DNA from: DATAXP01 sp036272935
Lineage (GTDB): Bacteria; Planctomycetota; Planctomycetia; Pirellulales; PNKZ01
Assembly (NCBI GenBank): GCA_036272935.1
Contig: DATAXP010000038.1
Location: 1-25,163 of the forward strand
Reading direction: 5' to 3'
Length of the DNA: 25,163 nucleotides
Shown here: positions 24,393-25,163 of the stretch, piece after piece
Position numbering within the stretch: the first letter of the stretch is position 1
How the letters are laid out: the number at the start of each line of letters is the position of its first letter
Translations under genes and position numbers: made by a program
The notes under the pieces: model-generated
Databases searched by the model: none
Seen by the model: the letters and a program-made list of their open reading frames with translations, nothing else
Told to the model about the DNA's origin: nothing

Positions 24393-25163
<771 letters not shown>

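Overview
The window comes from a planctomycete, probably of the Pirellula type. The last 771 bases are the 5' half of a 16S rRNA gene. It carries the Planctomycetes-type version of the EUB338 site (EUB338-II target, 24710-24727) and the PLA46 target (24438-24455), both as I recall the probes. The proteins agree: a fusion of Ser/Thr kinase, leucine-rich repeats and an FGE-sulfatase domain, a large secreted VWA protein, and GC-rich coding sequence with few strong Shine-Dalgarno sites.

Layout. 1-194: tail of a transposase gene cut by the window edge, then a short spacer with a 12-base tandem duplication. 195-4671 (minus strand): a tight four-gene operon encoding a small flavin reductase followed by glycolate oxidase subunits GlcD, GlcE and GlcF. 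4752-8229 (plus): a SAM-dependent phospholipid/aminolipid-type methyltransferase, then a secreted C-terminal processing protease translationally coupled to the tRNA t6A gene tsaD. 8237-13624 (minus): a 1344-residue secreted VWA protein and, upstream of it, an unrecognised cysteine-rich secreted protein ending in a clear intrinsic terminator. 13933-24086 (plus): an HtrA-like serine protease, a 1581-residue membrane Ser/Thr kinase with a large extracytoplasmic part, and a 1320-residue tandem paralogue that keeps everything except the kinase domain. 24118-25163: a strong rRNA promoter, a structured leader with a boxA-like element, and the start of 16S rRNA.

How the genes may work together. The Glc operon is central carbon metabolism (glycolate or a similar 2-hydroxy acid to the 2-oxo acid). 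The block from about 8.2 to 24.1 kb is mostly cell envelope: a secreted VWA protein, a cysteine-rich secreted protein, an HtrA-type protease, and two very large single-pass proteins predicted to display leucine-rich repeats, two beta-type domains and a C-terminal FGE-like domain outside the cytoplasm. Only one of the pair has a cytoplasmic kinase. The pair looks like a duplicated receptor with one signalling and one non-signalling form, and is the best candidate here for an undescribed system. Its function is inference from domain architecture. All alignments and counts were made by eye.
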